Part shown: positions 59,784 to 64,000 of the stretch, piece after piece
Layout: the number at the start of each line of letters is the position of its first letter
How positions within the stretch are numbered: the first letter of the stretch is position 1
DNA from: Agilicoccus flavus
GTDB taxonomy: Bacteria; Actinomycetota; Actinomycetes; Actinomycetales; Dermatophilaceae
Length of the DNA stretch: 64,000 bases
NCBI RefSeq assembly: GCF_014857905.1
Contig: NZ_JACYXE010000011.1
Coordinates: 94,100 to 158,099 of the forward strand
Direction: 5' to 3'
Program-made: the position numbers and the translations under genes
Notes under the pieces: generated by a model
The model's input: only the letters and a program-made list of their open reading frames with translations
Databases searched by the model: none
Told to the model about the DNA's origin: nothing

Positions 59784-60809
59784 ATGTCCTCCACCGTCCT
59801 GCTCACCGGCGTCACCGGTTACATCGGCGCCCAGCTCGTCGAGCCCCTGCTCAAGCGCGGCTACACCGTCCGCGCCCTGACCCGCTCGGCGGGCAAGCTC
59901 GCGGACGCCCCGTGGGCCGACCGCGTCGAGGTCGTGGAGGGCGACGCGACGAAGGACGCCGACCTCGACCGCGCGCTGGACGGCGTCGACGTCGCCTACT
60001 ACCTGCTGCACTCCATGGACGGCGAGGGCGACTTCCGCGCGCGCGACCGCCGCCTCGCGCAGCAGTTCACCGACGCCGCGGCGCGGGCCGGGGTCGGCCG
60101 CATCGTCTACCTCGGCGGGCTGCACCCGCGCGACGAGGAGCTGTCCGAGCACCTCGCCTCCCGCAAGGAGGTCGGGGAGGTGTTCCTCGCCGGACCCGTC
60201 CCCGCGGCCTGCCTGCAGGCGGCCGTCATCCTCGGCGACGGGTCGGCCTCGTTCGACATGCTGCGCTACCTCACCGAGCGGTTGCCGGCCATGGTGGCGC
60301 CGCGCTGGCTGCGCAACCGGATCCAGCCCATCGCCGTCGACGACGCCGTCTTCTACCTCGTCGGCGCGGCCGAGCTCCCGCCGGAGGTCGACCGCACGTT
60401 CGACATCGGCGGCCCCGAGGTGCTCACGTACGCCGACATGATGCAGCGGTTCGCCAAGGTGACGGGCCGGCGGCCGCGGATCGTCGTCACCCTGCCGGTG
60501 CTCACGCCGGGTCTCGCGAGCCACTGGGTCGGGTTCGTCACGCCGGTCTCGGCGGGGGTGGCCAAGCCGCTCGTCGGCAGCCTCATCCACGAGGTCGTCC
60601 GCAGCGAGACCGACCTCGACGGGTACACCGGGCTGCCGGAGGGCGGGCTCACGGGGTTCGACGACGCCGTGCGCGCGGCCATGCGCCACGCCGAGCCGTC
60701 GCCTGGCCCCGGCGGTGTGGCGGTCGGTGGCGTCGTCCTCGGCGCGGCCGCCGCGGCCGGGGCGGTGGCGGGGGTCCTCGACGCGGTCCGCTCCCGCCGG
60801 AAGAGCTGA
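59784..60809 (+). CDS. NAD(P)-binding SDR-type protein (NmrA/epimerase-like)
   Basis: A 341-residue atypical short-chain dehydrogenase-like protein with the Rossmann motif LLTGVTGYIGAQLV near residues 5-18, LTRSAGKLADAPW, VEVVEGDATKDADL and VAYYLLHSM, and a later FDIGGPEVLTYADMM. It resembles DUF2867/complex-I NDUFA9-like NAD(P)H-binding proteins. The C-terminal 30 residues contain an Ala/Gly/Val helix that may touch the membrane. It is coupled to the CPBP gene upstream. Confidence 0.85.
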   Translation: MSSTVLLTGVTGYIGAQLVEPLLKRGYTVRALTRSAGKLADAPWADRVEVVEGDATKDADLDRALDGVDVAYYLLHSMDGEGDFRARDRRLAQQFTDAAARAGVGRIVYLGGLHPRDEELSEHLASRKEVGEVFLAGPVPAACLQAAVILGDGSASFDMLRYLTERLPAMVAPRWLRNRIQPIAVDDAVFYLVGAAELPPEVDRTFDIGGPEVLTYADMMQRFAKVTGRRPRIVVTLPVLTPGLASHWVGFVTPVSAGVAKPLVGSLIHEVVRSETDLDGYTGLPEGGLTGFDDAVRAAMRHAEPSPGPGGVAVGGVVLGAAAAAGAVAGVLDAVRSRRKS

Positions 60810-60838
60810 CCCGCACTCCCGACCGCCCCTGAACGCCC

Positions 60839-60874
60839 GGACGCCGACCCCCCCTCGCGGGTGGGTCGGCGTCC
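60839..60874. terminator. Bidirectional hairpin terminator
   Basis: GGACGCCGACCC (60839-60850) pairs with GGGTCGGCGTCC (60863-60874), a perfect 12-bp stem with a 12-base loop, between the convergent SDR gene and the gene at 60902. Confidence 0.75.
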
Positions 60875-60901
60875 TCGTGCTGCGCGCGACAGGTCGGCGG
60901 T

Positions 60902-61300
60902 TCAGCCCTCGCCGTCGAGGAGGCGCTGGTCGGCGCGCTCGTCCTCGTGCAGATCCTCGTTCGAGACGTGCGTGTGGGCGGACCGGGCGATGCGGTCGGC
61001 GATCTTCTCCAGTTCGACCGGGGGGATCTCGATGCCGGACTCGCCCATGAGGCGCCCGAGGTGCTCGTGGACGGCCTCGACGTCGGTGCCGTGGCCCGCG
61101 AGGGACACGCGCTCGACGGACGCCTGGAAGTTGCGGGCCGCCTCGACGCCGTGACGGTCGATGAAGGCCTGGTTGACGAAGATCTCGCTGTCGCGTTCGC
61201 CCGCTCCGCCCGTCGACTCGAGCCGCGGTGCGCCCTCGGCGGAGTCGCCGGCCGGGCTGTCGTGGTCGGGGCCGCGCTCGTGTCGGCTCTTCTCGCTCAT
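60902..61300 (-). CDS. Small acidic protein of unknown function
   Basis: A 132-residue soluble protein I do not recognise. The first 38 residues are polar and disordered (Glu/Ser/Gly-rich); from DSEIFVNQAFIDRHGVEAARNFQASVERVSLAG onward it is predicted mostly helical and ends in an acidic tail HVSNEDLHEDERADQRLLDGEG. GAGGA lies seven bases before ATG 61300, and a terminator hairpin follows the stop, so it looks like a true monocistronic gene. No signal peptide or catalytic motif. Confidence 0.7.
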   Translation of the reverse strand: MSEKSRHERGPDHDSPAGDSAEGAPRLESTGGAGERDSEIFVNQAFIDRHGVEAARNFQASVERVSLAGHGTDVEAVHEHLGRLMGESGIEIPPVELEKIADRIARSAHTHVSNEDLHEDERADQRLLDGEG

Positions 61301-61562
61301 GTCCGTCCTCGTTCCGGGTCGGGGGGCGTCCGGTGCGATGCCCTGTGGATTCCCAGTATCCCCAGCGGCGGCCACCGGGGCGCGCCGGGCGGGGCGCGTC
61401 GTCGCGGCGGGCCCGCCGGGCGGTCCGTCCGACCGGTCAGCGGCTCCTTGCCCGGGGTGCGTCGGCGCGAGGGCGCGGACCCGACCGTGCGATCGCGCGG
61501 CGCGGGCCGCCGCGCCCAGAGGGGTGGTGCGCTCAGAGGGGTGATGCGCGCAGAAGGGGACG

Positions 61563-62591
61563 TCAGAGGGTGACGTCCCGGTGCCACGACTGCGTGACGT
61601 ACGACGTCTCCCAGCCGAGCGAGCGGTACAGGCCGTCGGCCCCGGTGGGTGAGTCGTCGTCGACCTCGAGGCCGATCCGGTTGCGTCCGCGCTCGGCGGC
61701 GTCGGAGATCGCCGTGTTCAGCAGGGCCTTGGCGACGCCGCGCCCGCGGGCGACCCGATCCACCCCGATGTAGTCGACGTAGCTGCCGGCGACCCCGTCG
61801 GCGTCGGGCGCGAGGACGGACCCGACGAGGGCGCCGCCCGCCACCTCGCGGCCGTCGACGTCGATGACGGCGAGCCACCACTGGTCCCAGGCGTGCCCGG
61901 GATCCTCCTGGAGGCGGTGGACGAACTCGGGGAAGCTCTCGCGGTAGGAGTTGAAGTGGTCGGCGAACGACTCCTCGAGGACCTGGTGGATCGCCTGGAC
62001 GTCGCGCGCCAGCGGGAGGCCGTTCGTCCGGCGCCGCACCCGGCGGACCCGGACCCCGGGCCGGGGAGGCGTCAGCACCCCGGGGTGGTGCTCGTCGCCG
62101 GTGACGGGTCGACTCATCTGCAGCCAGGTGCGCGTGTGGCGGTAGCCGGCCGCCGCCAGCCACCGCTGCTGCCGCGCGTCGGCGGCGAACGCGCCCGTGT
62201 CGATCTGCGTCCCGGGGAGTCGGCGCCGGCGCGGCACGACGAGCGACACCCGCTCGACCCACGCGAAGAGCGCGGACGCCACGGCGTCCTCGACGTCGAG
62301 ACCGGGTTCGACCGTGACGTGCACGAGGGTGCGGCCGGCGGCCCGGTCGTGGACGGCTGCCCACGCGCGCACCACCTCCGCCGGGTCGACGGCCACGACC
62401 TGGCGCCGCGTCCACGAGCCGGCGAGCGTCACCTCGGAGACGACCGTGGCCACGTCCGGGGACGCCGAGCCGGTGGCGGCCCGGTGCACGTCGGCGCGGA
62501 GCTCGGCCAGCACGGCCAGGTCGCGTTCGTCCGGCTCGCGCATGAGCCAGCCGTCGGGCAGGGCGGTCTCGTCCGGGAAGGTGTCGGGCAT
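61563..62591 (-). CDS. GNAT family N-acetyltransferase with tandem domains
   Basis: A 342-residue protein. The C-terminal half (about 190-335) is a GNAT domain with the acetyl-CoA pyrophosphate motif GVDRVARGRGVAKALL and the final strand ADGLYRSLGWE. The N-terminal half looks like a degenerate second GNAT module, as in mycothiol synthase-like enzymes, without its own motif A. ATG is 105 bases from the divergent DUF2382 gene. Substrate unknown. Confidence 0.85.
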   Translation of the reverse strand: MPDTFPDETALPDGWLMREPDERDLAVLAELRADVHRAATGSASPDVATVVSEVTLAGSWTRRQVVAVDPAEVVRAWAAVHDRAAGRTLVHVTVEPGLDVEDAVASALFAWVERVSLVVPRRRRLPGTQIDTGAFAADARQQRWLAAAGYRHTRTWLQMSRPVTGDEHHPGVLTPPRPGVRVRRVRRRTNGLPLARDVQAIHQVLEESFADHFNSYRESFPEFVHRLQEDPGHAWDQWWLAVIDVDGREVAGGALVGSVLAPDADGVAGSYVDYIGVDRVARGRGVAKALLNTAISDAAERGRNRIGLEVDDDSPTGADGLYRSLGWETSYVTQSWHRDVTL

Positions 62592-62695
62592 GGGCCCATG
62601 ATGTCGCGCTCGAGGCCCGAGCCGGGTCGTGAGGTTCGGGGTGGGAGTGTCCGGGTAGTGGCAACCGCAATAGGCCCACCTCGAGAGGACACACC

Positions 62696-63445
62696 ATGGA
62701 CACCACCGCGGGCACGCCCCGACCGGGCTTCGGCGACGACCGGGACGAGCGAGACGACCGCCGGTCCGCCGGATCCGACGACTCGATGCTCCTGCGCGAG
62801 GAGCGCCTGAACGTCCGCACGGTGCGCGAGGAGGCGGGTCGCGTCCGCCTCCGCAAGCGCATCGTCGAGGAGGAGCGCACGCTGACCGTCGTCGTGCAGC
62901 GCGAGGAGGTCGACATCCTCGAGGACGACGCCGACCCGCGGGGGGCCGGTCCGGCCTCGGGACGCGAGGCCGACCGGGAGCGTGGGGTGGGCTCGGCTCG
63001 CACCCGCGGAGCAGACGACCCGGCCGCGGCCGCCCAGGCCGAGTACTCGCGTGCCGCCGCGATGACGGGCTTCACCCCCGACGCCGCGGGCATGCCCCTC
63101 CCGATGGAGGCCACCGCGGGCGGCGTGGACGACGGCGCGCAGGCGGGCGTTCACGGCGGCGGGCACGAGGCCGGGCGCGGCGACGGGCACCGCACGGGGC
63201 GCGGCGACGGACGCGCCGGCGTCGACGGCACCGACGACGCGGCCGAGATCGTCCTCTACGAGCAGCGCCCGGTCGTCACGCTCGAGTGGGTGCCGGTCGA
63301 GCGCGTGCGGCTCGAGCGACGCACCGTCGTCGAGGAGGAGACCTTCTCCGGCGAGGTGCGACGCGAGGAGGTCGACGTCGACATCGACGACGCCAGCGGC
63401 CCGGGTCGCGCCCCCGGCGACGACCGCCTCCCGCCCACCGCCTGA
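62696..63445 (+). CDS. DUF2382 (YsnF/AvaK) domain stress protein
   Basis: A 249-residue acidic protein with two YsnF/AvaK modules: SMLLREERLNVRTVREEAGRVRLRKRIVEEE...VVVQREEVDI near 30-80, and VLYEQRPVVTLEWVPVERVRLERRTVVEEETFSGEVRREEVDVDI near 185-240, joined by a Gly/His/Asp-rich linker. AvaK-like domains occur in general stress proteins of B. subtilis and cyanobacteria. GAGAGGACACACC precedes the ATG. A GGGTAG at 62654-62659 upstream resembles a stress-sigma -10 box. Confidence 0.85.
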   Translation: MDTTAGTPRPGFGDDRDERDDRRSAGSDDSMLLREERLNVRTVREEAGRVRLRKRIVEEERTLTVVVQREEVDILEDDADPRGAGPASGREADRERGVGSARTRGADDPAAAAQAEYSRAAAMTGFTPDAAGMPLPMEATAGGVDDGAQAGVHGGGHEAGRGDGHRTGRGDGRAGVDGTDDAAEIVLYEQRPVVTLEWVPVERVRLERRTVVEEETFSGEVRREEVDVDIDDASGPGRAPGDDRLPPTA

Positions 63446-63589
63446 CGCGAGGCCGCTGCGCCGGGCCCGATGGATTCGGCCGCCGCGGGCCGGCGAGACG
63501 TCCCGACGTCCCGACGTCCCGGCGCCCAGGTGCAGGCTGCGGCCGCAGCTCCTCGAACCACGCGCGGACGACTGTGTCTCGCTCGTGAT

Positions 63590-64000
63590 GGTGGCCGCGT
63601 CCGACTGCACCGGCGCACCGTCACCTTTGCCGCTGGTATGGGCGGTCGCTCTCCGGCTCCGGTGTACTCGCGAGTTCGTGTGCCGTCGCCGCAGATGCTG
63701 CTGGTCGCGCTCCGGTGCACTCGCGCTCCGGTGCACTCGCGCTCCGGTGTACTGGCGAGCGGGCGGGCTGTCGGTGCGGGTGCTGGTGGTCGCGTTCGGG
63801 TGTACTGGCGAGCGGGCGGGCTGTCGGTGCGGGTGCTGGTGGTCGCGTTCGGGTGCACTCGCGAGCTCGCGTGCCGTCGCCGCAGCGTTGGCCGACCCGT
63901 CCGCAGGGCAGACGTTTCCCCCGGATGTCCCCGGCCGCTGGTGCTGCTCGTCCCGCTCGGGCACAGTTGCAAGCTCGCGCGACGTCGCCGCTCAGAACGA
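63590..64000. repeat. Intergenic array of 53-bp and 16-bp repeats running to the window edge
   Basis: A motif SGGTGYACTSGCG recurs six times, with GGT at 63661, 63714, 63730, 63746, 63799 and 63852: spacings 53, 16, 16, 53 and 53 bases. Flanks (GCTGSTGGTCGCGYTC before, GAG after) are shared by most copies; two 53-bp units (63747-63852) are identical. Weaker copies occur near 63604 and 63960. No gene is recognisable from 63446 to the end of the window. Confidence 0.85.

Noticed and set aside
63600..63900. Repeat array considered as a CRISPR
   Set aside because: Spacing is irregular (53 and 16 bp), two adjacent centres are identical rather than unique, the repeat is not a typical type I-E form, and no cas genes are present.

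Overview
The window is a gap-poor stretch of a very GC-rich chromosome. Strong G/C preference at third codon positions, GTG starts, frequent ATGA/GTGA gene overlaps and families such as PIG-L deacetylases and MarR-controlled carotenoid genes all point to an actinobacterium. I cannot place it to genus. No rRNA, tRNA, CRISPR array or prophage was seen.

Layout. (1) 1-5.0 kb: a co-directional acyl-CoA cluster (3' end of an acetoacetyl-CoA synthetase-type ligase, a hydroxyacyl-CoA dehydrogenase, an AMP-forming acyl-CoA ligase, an amidohydrolase, an acyl-CoA dehydrogenase). (2) 5.0-10.4 kb: two secreted proteins, then a Rieske oxygenase/VanB-type reductase pair divergent from a PadR regulator, with a palindrome between them. 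(3) 10.4-19.2 kb: mixed genes (alpha/beta hydrolase, TetR, WcbI-like, two exporters or secreted enzymes, a pRiA4b ORF-3-like protein, an L,D-transpeptidase-like protein, a small lipoprotein). (4) 19.3-21.0 kb: an IS3-family element with a frameshifted orfA, abutting the truncated end of an IS256-family transposase. (5) 21.2-31.6 kb: an aromatic-carotenoid and photoprotection locus. crtT- and crtU-like genes face a tightly overlapping operon of photolyase, IPP isomerase, crtI, a phytoene synthase fused to a Rieske oxygenase, and a flavin monooxygenase; a MarR gene is divergent. GGPP synthase and lycopene cyclase are not in the window. (6) 31.9-41.2 kb: stress protein, MFS exporter, two glycosyltransferases, DMT-type membrane protein with an 18-bp tandem repeat, MOSC protein and an AlkZ-like winged-helix protein. 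(7) 41.3-51.3 kb: nagK and nagB, on one strand, flank a complete histidine-utilisation locus (hutH, hutG, hutU, hutI, IclR regulator, YjiH-family transporter). Three near-identical 16-bp palindromes mark its promoters. (8) 51.4-58.0 kb: a 5-oxoproline module (NRAMP-like transporter, pxpA, pxpB, pxpC) with a divergent LysR/DMT pair and a DUF1445 hydro-lyase, resembling the B. subtilis ycs/kip region. (9) 58.0-64.0 kb: PIG-L deacetylase, CPBP protease, NAD-binding protein, an unrecognised small protein, GNAT protein, DUF2382 stress protein and an intergenic 53/16-bp repeat array running to the window edge.

Most notable are the phytoene synthase-Rieske oxygenase fusion in an operon with a flavin monooxygenase, the shared hut operator that ties an uncharacterised YjiH transporter to histidine catabolism, the apparent insertion of the hut locus between nagB and nagK, and several intergenic repeats with no assigned function.
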